Source of the DNA: Pachypanchax playfairii
Lineage: Eukaryota; Chordata; Actinopteri; Cyprinodontiformes; Aplocheilidae
Reading direction: 5' to 3'
Assembly: GCA_006937955.1 (NCBI GenBank)
Contig: SSNP01000020.1
Location: 4,386,249 to 4,450,248 of the forward strand
DNA length: 64,000 bases
In this document: positions 24,244-35,352 of the stretch, one piece after another
Layout: each line of letters starts with the position of its first letter
How positions within the stretch are numbered: the first letter of the stretch is position 1
Translations under genes and position numbers: made by a program
The notes under the pieces: model-generated
Database searches by the model: none
What the model saw: only the letters and a program-made list of their open reading frames with translations
What the model was told of the DNA's origin: nothing

Positions 24244-25424
24244 CCCAAAAACTACCTTGTCTTCAGAACTGCCTCAATTCTTCGTGGCATAGATTCAACA
24301 AGGTGCTGGAAGCATTCCTCAGAGAGTTTGGTCCATATTGACATGATGGCATCACATAGTTGGGGCAGATTTGTCGGCTGCACATTCATGATGCGAATCT
24401 CCCGTTCCACCACATCCCAAAGATGCTCTATTGGATTGAGATCTGGTGACTGTGGAGGCCATTTGAGTACAGTGAACTCATTGTCATGTTCAAGAAACCA
24501 GTCCGAGATGATTCCAGCTTTATGACATGATGCATTATCCTGCTGAAAGTAGCCATCAGAAGTTGGGTACATTGTGGTCATAAAGGGATGGACATGGTCA
24601 GCAACAATACTCAGGTAGGCTGTGGCGTTGTAACGATGCTCAATTGGTACCAAGGGGCCCAAAGAGTGCCAAGAAAATATTCCCCACACCATTACACCAC
24701 CACCACCAGCCTGAACCGTTGATACAAGGCAGGATGGATCCATGCTTTCATGTTGTTGACGCCAAATTCTGACCCTACCATCCGAATGTCGCAGCAGAAA
24801 TCGAGACTCATCAGACCAGGCAACGTTTTTCCAATCTTCTATTGTCCAATTTCGATGAGCTTGTGCAAATTGTAGCCTCAGTTTCCTGTTCTTAGCTGAA
24901 AGGAGTGGCACCCGGCGTGGTCTTCTGCTGCTGTAGCCCATCTGCCTCAAAGTTCGACGTACTGTGCGTTCAGAGATGCTCTTCTGCCTACCTTGGTTGT
25001 AACGAGTGGTTATTTGAGTCACTGTTGCCTTTCTATCAGCTCGAACCAGTCTGGCCATTCTCCTCTGACCTCTGGCATCAACAAGGCATTTCCGCCCACA
25101 GAACTGCCGCTCGCTGGATATTTTTTCTTTTTCGGACCATTCTCTGTAAACCCTAGAGATGGTTGTGCGTGAAAATCCCAGTAGATCAGCAGTTTCTGAA
25201 ATACTCAGACCAGCCATTCTGGCACCAACAACCATGCCACGTTCAAAGTCACTCAAATCACCTTTCTTCCCCATACTGATGCTCGGTTTGAACTGCAGGA
25301 GATTGTCTTGATCATGTGTACATGCCTAAATGCACTGAGTTGCCGCCATGTGATTGGCTGATTAGAAATTAAGTGTTAACGAGCACTCGGACAGGTGTAC
25401 CTAATAAAGTGGCCGGTGAGTGTA
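24244..25424 (-). mobile_element. Tc1/mariner element, 3'-truncated
   Basis: The 5' terminal repeat is present on the right. Read on the - strand it starts at the TA (25423-25424), followed by CACTCACCGGCCACTTTATT and AGGTACACC, the familiar terminus of an abundant fish Tc1 family. The transposase frame follows after about 120 bases of leader. On the left, no matching inverted terminal repeat occurs. Homology stops just after the transposase C-terminus, near 24244-24251, where an unrelated dispersed repeat ending in a 16-base palindrome begins. The copy should therefore be unable to move as a unit even though its protein frame is open. Confidence 0.9.
24252..25274 (-). CDS. Tc1/mariner transposase (DD36E-type), long intact ORF
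   Basis: The 340-residue frame encodes a Tc1-family transposase: cut-and-paste DNA transposition at TA sites. Residues 1-46 form the first helix-turn-helix (MGKKGDLSDFERG..., ending SRTTISRVYREW). A GRKC segment at 60-63 sits where Tc1 proteins carry a GRPR-like hook, and a second HTH lies around 80-115 (ITTRYN...SERTVRRTLRQMG). The catalytic triad is D155 (WSDESRF), D246 (FQQDNASC) and E283 (SPDLNPIEHLW). Spacing between the last two is 36 residues, not the usual 34 of Tc1/Sleeping Beauty. There are no internal stops or frameshifts. The C-terminus ends AVLKTR, shorter than I recall for full-length family members (a GGPTRY-like tail), at a point where the element itself breaks off, so it is probably slightly truncated. 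Confidence 0.95.
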   Translation of the reverse strand: MGKKGDLSDFERGMVVGARMAGLSISETADLLGFSRTTISRVYREWSEKEKISSERQFCGRKCLVDARGQRRMARLVRADRKATVTQITTRYNQGRQKSISERTVRRTLRQMGYSSRRPRRVPLLSAKNRKLRLQFAQAHRNWTIEDWKNVAWSDESRFLLRHSDGRVRIWRQQHESMDPSCLVSTVQAGGGGVMVWGIFSWHSLGPLVPIEHRYNATAYLSIVADHVHPFMTTMYPTSDGYFQQDNASCHKAGIISDWFLEHDNEFTVLKWPPQSPDLNPIEHLWDVVEREIRIMNVQPTNLPQLCDAIMSIWTKLSEECFQHLVESMPRRIEAVLKTR

Positions 25425-26044
25425 GTTGTTCACAGTTAAATTGTGTTAACACAATTGTTATTGTTTTTTTTTGTTTTTTTTTACTGCTTTTCAAGTAACT
25501 GAACAATAAAACCAAACCCTTTAATACATTTTCAATATATCATGCTGTGAAAACTGCAAAACGTGAGCTCATTATCACATGCTTCAGTCATAGTGAGAGG
25601 GAAAAATGTTAATCCGATCAAAATTTGTGGCAGCAGGATGTGGTGAGCGTCCCAAAATAAGATAAAAAATATAACCTTTATTATTTTAGAAAAATAAATA
25701 ACAATAGGAGAAAGTGATACTTCTTTAAAGTGTTAAGTGAAAGTTCATTGATGTTCCAGTTAAAGTAGGTTTGCAAAAATATTTGCTTTCCCCTCAGGTA
25801 TATTAAGACAGAAGCCAGTATTAGAGAAAGGGTCATCCTTCTCTTAATATTGGATCTTACTAATTATAAAGGCACTGGAAAAAAAAACCCAGAAGGATTT
25901 GGACCTGTGTTTCATGGTAAATATCACTCCTTTTTATACAGTTTCTTCCCAGACCCTGGAAGCTGGCACTGTGTTACAAGCCAGTTCAATTATAGTATCA
26001 GCTTGAATATTATTTCTGTTGATTATCTGCTTTTGAAGAGCTGA

Positions 26045-26330
26045 CTTTCCCCTGAGTTCACTTCCTCCCCTTTTTCTTGATGAATAAACGCTCTTTGAAA
26101 TCGGACTCGCCTTGGAGGCTCATGAATCACCGGCCTGGTGCCCTGTTTAACTTTTACCCTGAGTCTTTGTGGCACTGACGCACATACACACTGAATTTGA
26201 GCCTAGCATGTTGATTGGCTTTGCAGTTTAAATAAGTCCCATTGAATGCATTTGGCCCTATAAACCAGGAATATGTTTCTCCTTCAAATCTGTCACATTC
26301 ACTTGAAATAAATATTAATACACACTAATA
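26045..26330. other. Unique non-coding block (possible conserved element)
   Basis: GATGAATAAACGCTCTTTGA, GGAGGCTCATGAATCACCGG and TTAAATAAGTCCCATTGAAT are high-complexity, AT/homeobox-like sequences with no repeat relatives in the window. This resembles vertebrate conserved non-coding elements, but only by appearance. Confidence 0.25.
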
Positions 26331-26544
26331 AAAGTTTTAATGTTGGTTCATATAAATGGAAAAACAAACCTGCACTTTGTGGGTTTGAAATAAGATTTCC
26401 ACCATCAGTTTTCAACATAATTTAAAGTGTTAGTTCAGATTTTTTAAGTAAGTTAATGTGGACATTTTGTGAACAATCGGTACCTTACCTGTAGTAGATA
26501 GCTTTTAAACAACCTCAGGTTAAAGAAACAAAGATTAGTTCAGC

Positions 26545-27053
26545 TAACTCCTCCTTTCCACTGAATGCGTCAGCAACACGTAGCGTTTCGCTCTAGCAAT
26601 CAGCTGAGCGTCCCTTCCCACCGGGGGCGCTTTATACATGTATCACTGGCGCAAATCCAGCTGATCCCAAGAGATGAGATTTTGTCAGTACACACAACAA
26701 AAAGCAGGGAGAAAGACGACAACATGTATCCAGAAGGTATGTGATTTATTTTCACACCACCTACGGACTTCAAACCCGTCACAGGTACTGCATTTCTTCG
26801 TAGTCTCGCAAACAGAAATCTGCACGTGTCCTTTTATTTTGAAACTTCTAGGTACAAACACCCGATTTCCTGTCTGGTCCAAACTAAGCTGCTGAGCTTG
26901 ACGCATTTTAGAAGTGTACTGCATTAAAAATAGAACTGCAACATAATGCCCGCAACGCTATGCTCTCATCTACTTTAATGGCGGCTATTGGCTGCATATT
27001 ACATGTCACTAATATTGCACGTCTGTTGCGCGTTCAGTTGAATGGCGGGGTAA
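26545..27053 (+). mobile_element. MITE with TAACYCCT-type ends, copy 2
   Basis: The left end TAACTCCTCCTTTCCACTG matches the terminal sequence of 12593-13188, and the shared interior runs from CAGCTGAGCGTCCCTTCCCA to GGCTGCATATTACATGTCAC. The right end (GGCGGGGTAAGGCC) is decayed. It is in the same orientation as copy 1 and about 14 kb away. Confidence 0.65.
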
Positions 27054-27154
27054 GGCCAAAGTGGATTAATGCCATCCTAAAACAAGTCTAGTCTCAAATA
27101 TTACATAGCAGTTCATAAAAATCTGATTTTATACACACAGATATACATTTTTTG

Positions 27155-27600
27155 AGTGCTGCATGGTGGTGAAGTGGGTAGCATTGTTGCCTCGCAGCAA
27201 GAAGGTCCTGGGTTTGAAATCAGACTGGGACCTTTCTGCGTGGAGTTTGCATGCTTTCCATATGCATGTGTGGGTTTTCTCACAACCACAGACTAAAAAT
27301 ATACTTGAGGTTAATTGGAAACTCTAAATTGTCCCTATAGGTGTGAGTGGTTGTCTATATGTGACCCTGTGATGTGATGGTAACCTGTCTGGGTGTATAT
27401 GATAAATGTCCTGTACTTGTATAGCGTTTTTCTAATCTTACTGACCACTCAAAGTGCCTTTACACTACAAGTTTTACAACCGCTCAACCCACTGAACCAC
27501 AGTCACCTCGCCTCTGTGACCCCGCCTCTCGCCCAATGACTGCTGGAGATTGACACCAACTCCATGTGACCCTGAATGGGAATAAGCAGGTCTAGATAAT
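27155..27600 (+). mobile_element. SINE-like composite repeat
   Basis: GTGGTGAAGTGGGTAGCATT, GTTGCCTCGCAGCAAGAAGG, TCCTGGGTTTGAAATC (a B-box-like GGTTTGAAATC), GGAGTTTGCATGCTTTCC and TTAATTGGAAACTCTAAATT reproduce a very common fish repeat. Its 3' part (CCCAATGACTGCTGGAGATT ... GAATGGGAATAAGCAGGTCT) reappears at 27530-27600. A different fish repeat (ACTTGTATAGCGTTTTTCTA ... TGACCACTCAAAGTGCC) interrupts it at about 27395-27520. The unit is thus a nested or recombined composite. A T17 run follows at 27611. Confidence 0.65.
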
Positions 27601-28979
27601 GATGGATGATTTTTTTTTTTTTTTTTTGCATAAGCAGCTGAATTTTTTATAAAAAATTGCTTGACAACATCAGAAATCAACAAGATAACAAGCTTCACTA
27701 GTACTAGCTGTTAGCTTGTAAATCTGGTTGGAACAAAGCGCTTTCTACAGGTAAGATATTGTTCACAAGACTGAATAGAATTCCACTTCAGAAGGTCTGA
27801 ACTATTACTTTGATATAAAATTAAAGGAACTATATCTGACTTGAGTAAAACATTTTGTGTTTTGATAATCAAAACTTTGGTTCCAACTACACTAACTGAT
27901 TTTATTCTGAATTTTGTTGCTTTTATTTTTTTTTTCTTTTAGTTTTGCGACACAGGTAAAGGTTTGAATGTACACTGTACACCTTTGTGTGAGTGAATGT
28001 TTTTACATCCAGGTTGGGGTTGTTCAGGATGTTTGACATTGGCACTTAACAACTAGCTTGTTTTCTTAAGGAAATTACTTTTATAGATTTCAAAACTCCA
28101 GTGAGGACAAGTGAAGTCATGCACCATTAACTTGCAAGTCTCCAGCTTGGATGTTTAGAAGGATGGATGCAAATTTCAAAATGGCAATAACCCAAATAGC
28201 AGATTTGTAGGAGAATATAATTTCAGAGTTGTGGGTCAAAAAGTAAAATCTCTTGAGGGTAAAATCTATACTGCGTCTCCATCTCACTCAGACCTCCACT
28301 TCACCTTGAGCAAACACATCTGGTCCCTGAAGTCGGTCTCAGAACATCTTAGCTGACACATTAGCAGAATTTCTCCTAATGTTCGCATGCTTGACTTAGA
28401 TTTGCTCGAACTCCCGCCGGCTTGTGATTGGACGACATTTTCATTTTCAGCATCCGTCACGCCACGCTTCACTGACGCGTCAGTTGCGTCTGCCGGGATT
28501 TCGCTGTTTATTCAGACAGTCGGTAGTAGTTTGTATTTTGATTAAGGTTTCTTGTAACAGTAATTTAGTTTCCCTTGTTAAATACACTGAATTCATTTGG
28601 GTGTTTCAGTTTTGAGATTGTTGAGAAACACTCGCTTTATAACATTTCCAGCTGTGTGTTTTACCACTTTCTCACAAGTCTGAGGTTCCAGCTCATTCCT
28701 GATCTGCAGACCCCACATGCAGCCATGTCTTCATCTAGTTTGCAATAAATAGTCCAGAGAGGAGTGTTTTCTGGTATTTAACTTCAGAGACACTTTAAAT
28801 AAAATGCTACATGTGGATCCACAGATGCCAAGTCTGAAAATCCTAAATGTGCTACATTTGTTTGTAAAGAAAGCTTCTGCCTTCACTGTTACATGTTATT
28901 ACAAGTTTTTAATTATAAATCTCCCATGTTGCGATGTACCTCAGATGTTTCCTCTGCTCTAATTTTGCACTGCTTAGCT

Positions 28980-29230
28980 CAACACAAGCCCTGGAGGCAG
29001 GCAGTTGAGCCGTCCCGGTTCATTTCTGGTTGTTTATGACCCGCAGAGAACAGCGCAGGGCCCCCAGCCTGCACTGTGAATTTGTGCGTCCTTGTGAGTG
29101 CAGGACCGGCTTTGCTGCTAATGGTCCCTATCTAAGACTCACCACACGGATCTTCACCGGGTCGGTCAGATGTCTTGCACTGTTAAATCATCTGGAACGT
29201 GTAATTCATTATGAAGGATGTGCTGCTAAA
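28980..29230. other. Unique GC-richer non-coding block
   Basis: This interval is GC-richer than its surroundings and repeat-free (CAGTTGAGCCGTCCCGGTTC, CTTCACCGGGTCGGTCAGAT). It contains a 76-residue frame without motifs and no flanking splice sites I would trust. It may be regulatory DNA. Confidence 0.2.
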
Positions 29231-29493
29231 AGAAAAGACTCTAATGTAGGAACCCACTGATTGCTCGGCAGAATTGGACAGTTTTCTGTGCGATTGATGA
29301 CATTCAAGTTCATTTTGAAGTAGATTTTTGTGGTTCGTGAGTGAAACAGTTCCTACACCTAAAACTTGCTTTTTGTACAATATTGTAAGTATTTAAAAAA
29401 GTTAAAAAAATGTCATTGTTAATTAAATTTTTTTTTTTTTTTATTATTTGCCCCTTAAAGATTTCTTCTATATTTTCTTTTTTTTTTGTCACT

Positions 29494-29987
29494 TATAGAC
29501 CCACTCTGATCCTCTTTTAAGTTATTTTAATGCATCTCAGTGGTTTTTAAATTTGATAATGGTATTTTTACCCCAAATCTCAAAACCTGTGCCATTTTCT
29601 TGGAAGTGTTTTCTGCACAGCAGCAATTCACCTCTGCGCTGTGGGAGGATTCCCCCACCCCTCCCCGTTGCTGAGAGATCTCTGTTTATGCTAGTGCTAC
29701 AGGTAGCTGTAAGCTAGCAGAGTAGTAGCTTGTAGCCCGTCCAATGCTATTTTGAGCTTGATTGATGTCGTCTTGCATTTCTGTTTATGCTAGCACTACT
29801 GCTAGCTTTAAGCTAGCGCTAGCAGTCTTTTTCAAATCGCGTTTTTGCCTCTGCTACTGATTCACTGATTTAAATGCAGAAATACTCAAAAATGCAATTT
29901 TAAAGATATGTCCTCTAGCATCAGAAAAATGCCACAAGAACATGTTAACAACATGAAAAACACAATTTTTGTCGGAGCTGGTCTTTA
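29494..29987 (+). mobile_element. MITE copy A, inverted partner at ~34890-35352
   Basis: The ends are AGACCCACTCTGATCC on the left and, in complement, AGACCAGCTCCGAC on the right. Internal CTCAGTGGTTTTTAAAT, AATTCACCTCTGCGCTGTGG and GCTGTAAGCTAGCAG recur in reverse complement at 34890-35352. About 494 bases and non-coding; two non-identical inner GCTAGC-rich stretches are present. Confidence 0.6.
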
Positions 29988-30312
29988 AATGTTTCAACAT
30001 ACCAAACTAATTTTAACCTGTTAAATACAGTTTTCAAATGAGGATTTAAGTTACTAAGGGAAAACAATGATCTAAACTATCCTTACCCCATGTGAAAAAG
30101 TAAGTGCTCCCTCATTAACTGATAAAATGACTCATACAAATATTTGATCACATTCTCTGATTACTGCCAAACATGTGGAATAAATAAATCATTTAAACAG
30201 AATCTGTCTGACAACAGGAAGTCAGCTTAAAAATCTCTTAAAGCAACACATCATTCTCCATTCTTGCTCTCAGTTTAATTCAATTCAACAAAAGTATTTC
30301 TTTGTATTTTAG

Positions 30313-30417
30313 GTTGCTGTATGGGCCAGTGATGGGGAAGCAGTGTTCATCAGGGAATACACACTGATTCGACGAGATCATCTATCAGAAGAACCTCTCC
30401 AAAAAACTGAAGACCCA
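30313..30417 (+). CDS. Orphan coding exon candidate, phase 0/0, 35 codons
   Basis: A pyrimidine-rich tract and TTTGTATTTTAG precede 105 open bases. A consensus donor GTAAGT starts at 30418. The exon would encode 35 residues beginning VAVWASDGEAVFIREYTLI and continuing RRDHLSEEPLQKTEDP. It is phase 0 on both sides, so it could be an in-frame cassette. The composition (mixed charged and hydrophobic, no low complexity) looks protein-like and it is not part of any repeat I can see. I do not recognise the peptide with certainty. A possibility is an upstream alternative exon of adamtsl1: its phase-0 donor is compatible with the first AG of the adamtsl1 exon at 57199, and ADAMTSL3 has an extra acidic/aromatic segment before its RNTRSDED sequence. 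Alternatively it belongs to another gene whose other exons I cannot find. Confidence 0.5.
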
Positions 30418-33400
30418 GTAAGTTCCTCAGTTGTTCTGGTTAATTCTGTCGGACAGTTTTCACGTTTTATTCAATCTCAAACACACGTTTAACACTTGCA
30501 CAAAAGTGAGATCTGACACACAGATTCTGGTCCAGATGGACATGAAAGTGTCTCACAGTTACAGATTGTTTTGCATCATGGATGTGCAGCCAATCTCTTA
30601 AGGGTTAAGCTGTTGTTAGACACCTTCTGGAAACTGTTAGATCAAAAACCTGTCCTGGTAAAACCTCTTCAGTTTAGGTGGAGTCCTGTCAGCTCAGTCC
30701 TTCAATAGGAACATTTGCTTTCAGACTGTCAACATTAATATTAATGAGACATAGCAAAGCATCCTACTGTTATAATGTGAAGCCGTAACATCCATGTTTA
30801 ATATTTGGAGCCAGAAACATGTGTCTGAAAGTCCCGCCCACTTACCTTCACACAGTGAAGGTGTTTTATAAGCATCAGATAAATTAAAAACATGAATACT
30901 AGAACACACAGCAACATGATGAGAACAAAATCAACAAAATACCTGGAAAAAGTATCAGAGGTGTATTTTTATTTTTACGTTGAGGGGCGGGGCCAACCAC
31001 TGGTAGGTTCTGGTTTAGTTTCAGCTTACATTTCTAGGGTCTTGTTGTTTTCCATGTTCATTGTGGATAACTACGAATGTTTCCTGCATGTTTGGGTCTA
31101 ATCGTTCAATTCTGTACCGTGGTGCTTCATGCACTTCAGATCAGATCTCAGCATGTGAGCAAGGCTTTGACCAGCTTTCTCTAAAACTGTTCTCATTTCT
31201 GTCCTGTGAACCATTTTACTGGCTCTGAAGTTCAGGATGTTCTGATTGCTGCTGTGGTCCACATTAAGGGTTAAAACCACCCACAACAGTCTGGATATTA
31301 AGGGTTGTTGCAGCTAAGTGCTTGTTAATGACAGCTATTAGAGTTACTTTGTAGTAATGTAAGGACATGTCTACGTGGCCTGTCTTCACATGCTTCATGG
31401 ATTTGTGGTTACATCATCTTGCATGGGGATTTTTGTTTTAACACCCTGGATCGGTGTTGAATGTTTTGTTCAGCATCTTTTCGTGTCTGTCCTCACACCA
31501 CAACATGCCAAGTAATCCAGTTTTATTGTCTTTACATGCCCAATTGCACATCAAACAGCAACCAACAGACTGGTTTTCACCCCATTTTGTCTTCTTATGA
31601 AACTTCAGAGTGAACGAATCAGTTTTGTACTTTGGAAGAATGTCAGATTTGGGATTAATTGAGGTTGAGGTGGCAAGAATAGAAAGCACTTAGTGGCCAT
31701 GGCAGCAGTTTGCAGACAGAGAGGCTCAAACTTTAACAACACTCCAACTTGGCAGCTGTGTTTTGTAAGTAACAAGAGGTGGAAAGAGCAATGGTCTGCA
31801 CAGTTTAACACACAATTTGTCTTCTTTAAAAGGGATCTACATGTTTTTGCTGTGCCAACAAAAAAGAATGTTTTGGCTCCAGTTATTTTTGCTTTTTTTG
31901 TGTCATTTTTGTCATTATGTTCAGTTAAAAGCTTTTAGACATTTCTGAGCCTCTGGAATAATGACGCTTCCTTAAACCTAACAAGTGCAGATGGATATCA
32001 TCAAAAGATGGACTCTTTAAATGTTTATGTTCAGGGAATCTGATAAAAGTAGAAAACTTCACAGAAAAATGTCGACATACATCAACTCAGTATTTCAAAC
32101 TTAATTTTGTGACACAACCCCTACGCTTGGATGTGTACACTGAATAAAAAGTATAAAGTCAACCAAGAGAAAAGAAATGTTAAAGCTGCTACCAGTGGCT
32201 CATTAGGGTCACCATGGTAACCGTGTACCTGTATTTTCTTTATGAGACAGCCAGACAGAAACACAGTGTAGAAATTAAGCCTCAAACATAAAATAAGCTT
32301 CTAGGGGCACACATGTCAATTTTTGAGTCAACATAGGGACTCAGTGGGAGTTTAGATGTGTGCACTCTGCACTCAGAGGGCATTTAATAGAAATCCATTG
32401 GTTTAATAGTAGTGAGAGTCACACACAATCCTTGTGTTTTGATGTAGAAACTGTTTAAGAAATGTAAAGTTTACGCAAGAGTTTGTATACAAAGGTTTAG
32501 ACAGTTCAAAAGTTAGAGTGCATGACATAATCACACTTAAAATCTCTCAAAAATCTAAAAATGAATCTGAAAATGTGAAAGAACCATTAAAAATATCAAA
32601 ATGCCAAACTCTAAACAATGTTTCTACTGTAATGCCTGTCTGAGCCGTAGTCCTCCAAGAAAGACGGGGTTTTCTCACTTGTTTTCCCAAAATCCTACAG
32701 ATGTGAAAATTGTTCCCAGTTTTTAATGAATTTCATCTACATCGTACGATACAATGCTACTAAGAATTATAGCTCACATTTTCTGATTAAAATGCACATT
32801 TTTATGTGCTTTTTACGTGGGTGTTTCTAAAACTGTGAGAGGAAATAAGAATTGAAAATGATACTTCATATGTTAAAGAATATGTATGTCATTTATTTAA
32901 CTTTATTAATATGAAAAGTTGATTAATAAAAGCCTGGTTAAAGTGGTAAAGTTTTACCAAATAGACTTTAAAGTTTAGACAAGCTTCTTATTGGTTAACT
33001 GAGTTATTACTAACTCTAAATAGGTTTTATTTAGATTTATGATCATCAAAAAATTCTCTCGGCGGGAAATAATGAGATTTGGTCTGGTTGTTTTCTGAAT
33101 ATATTTTATTTTGGAAACTTCCAAGTCCTGATGTTACATTGGAATCTACTTTATTTTGCTTTAAATTTAAATGACATGTGCCAGTGAGAGGCCAGTATAA
33201 TTCTTTTTCTGTGTTTTTTCCCCCTCAAAGTGAGAGAAATGAAGCAGAGTAGAGAGACTTTGCCTCTCTGGATTGTTGACTTTGGCTGGCGGAGGGGTGT
33301 TTGAATCATATGAGTGGTGTATGAAGCCTCAGTCTCTGTGAAAGTGCTGAGCGCTGGTGAATGTGGTGTAAAGCCACGTGGCTTTGGACCCTCTCTATCA

Positions 33401-34889
33401 CCCCCGTGCTTGTTCCACCAGCATATGTGTTCAGTAAACGTTTGGCCCACATTGTGCCACAGCAAATATCTCGCTCCGCTTGATGTGGTTTCACAGCAGT
33501 GCACTGTGGGTACTGGCTCTGTGCTGTTGAGGTAATACAGAACAGGGACGAAACCTCACCACAGCACCCACATAACAAACGCATGTGTGTGTATGTGTGT
33601 GTGTCAGGCCACCGCTTCATACACACTCCAACAGCTTCATGTAATCCCAGAGTTATTTCTGTTTGCGTGCTGACATCTGCAAATCTTGTGCGATGTTATA
33701 CAGAAATTCACGTGTTTGTGATTTCTGCGCCTCAGCGTTCAACAACACCAGATGCCACCACACACAGATCCATGTCTTTGATTAAGTTAAATTATCACGC
33801 TCCTCTTTCTACCTCTTCTCCTGCAGTATCTGCTCCTCTTCAGCGTGTGAAGGCACGTACGTTCCCCGCCACTGATTGATTTCTGATTATTTACATTTCA
33901 GGTCGCAGATGTTTCCAGCTTTCTTTGCTTCGCAGGCGTTAACGCAGGCGTGCACAGACACAAATATTAGAGACGCGATAGTGCCAAAAGAAAAAAATCG
34001 TTTTGGAACGACTTGAACTAATTCTCTGATAATGGAGCAGATTGTTTTGATTTGATCTGATAGCTGTGGATGTGTGGTTGGTGCACGTCCTGAAGGCACT
34101 TGTCATGGATGTAGTTTCACTCTGGGTGAATTGGGACATTGTAGGCGAAATTACATTTTTACCACAGTTTACAAAACAAGGGTAATGCAGCTAAGTTATA
34201 ACATGTCACTCTGACATGTACTTATTTGAGTTTTTTTTTTTTTTAAACTTGCTGTAACTGTTTGTTTTTGGCAGTTTAAAGGAAGTTGACTTTCATTTAA
34301 AAGTCTTGTGGAGAAGTTATTTTTCTTCTTGCGGTTCTTGAAACTACAGAGAGGCACTTCGAAACTTTGATAAAGTAGTTCTCTGGTGCGTAGGTCTCAG
34401 GCTCAGACAGCCTGGAGTATGTAGCCAATCTTCAGTGTAAGCAAGCGTTAATCTGAGTTACAGCATTAATTACCTGCTGCTGACGGATCTCTGCCACCCG
34501 TACAGAACAGATCCGAGGCTCAACAATTTCTGCACACAGCGGATTCTCTGTTAACGTGACCCTGCGTGGCAGTGTAGGGTCACGTTTACTGTCCAGTACA
34601 TGGCTCATGTTTGTATATCAGGGAAAACTGTGTCCTACTGTAATCCTACTAGAACCAGAGCCAGTTTGTTTTACTGGAAAAAGATGTTGACAAGTAAAAA
34701 ATGTTTCTAGTCATGTTCATGTGGTCTCAAAGAGTCCTAAAGGTAAAACAGGGGAAGAACATAAATACAACAAAACCAAACAGTAACTACTTTCAGAAAA
34801 ACTCAGTGACAAAAGAAACTAGAAAATTTCTGAAGAAATTCAGAAGGGTGCCAATACAGCTACTGCCTTAATTCAGATATTTATAAAAC
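30418..34889. other. Non-coding DNA between the orphan exon and the next repeat
   Basis: No further exon with paired consensus splice sites was recognised. Frames at 33151-33879 on both strands overlap each other around a TGTGTG/ACACAC stretch and show no domain. Confidence 0.45.
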
Positions 34890-35352
34890 CTACTTCTCTG
34901 AGACCTAAATAATGTTTTATGATAAAAATTACCTAAATTGTGTTTTAGAAACTAAAAAACAAGTGTAAAGATAATTAAAATTAAAAACTGCATTTTTGAG
35001 TTTTTCTCCATTTAAATCACTGAATCAGTAACAGATGCAAACATGTGGTTGAAAAAAAAGTGTTTTTGTGATGCAGACAAGCCACTGGGCGGGGCCACAA
35101 GCTCCTGCACTGCTAGCTGTAAGCTAGTGGCAGCAGCTAGCGGTAGCGTTAGCATAAACAGACAGCTCTCAGCAACAGGGAGGGGCAGGGGGGATCCTCC
35201 ATGCCAACGGTTCCGCCCACAGCACAGAGGTGAATTTCTAATGAGCTACTGCTGCTATACAGAAACTACTTCCTAAAAAACAGCACACCATAATCATAAT
35301 TTAAAGACCACTGAGGCGCTTTAAAATAGCTCAAAAGATAGTGTGTCTTTAA
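34890..35352 (-). mobile_element. MITE copy B, inverted partner of 29494-29987
   Basis: The complement reads TTAAAGACACACTATC at its start, then CGCCTCAGTGGTCTTTAAAT, AATTCACCTCTGTGCTGTGG, and later GCATTTTTGAGTTTTTC-type sequence shared with copy A. The outer left boundary is approximate. With copy A it forms a 5.9 kb inverted pair around 30-35 kb that encloses the orphan exon at 30313. Confidence 0.6.
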
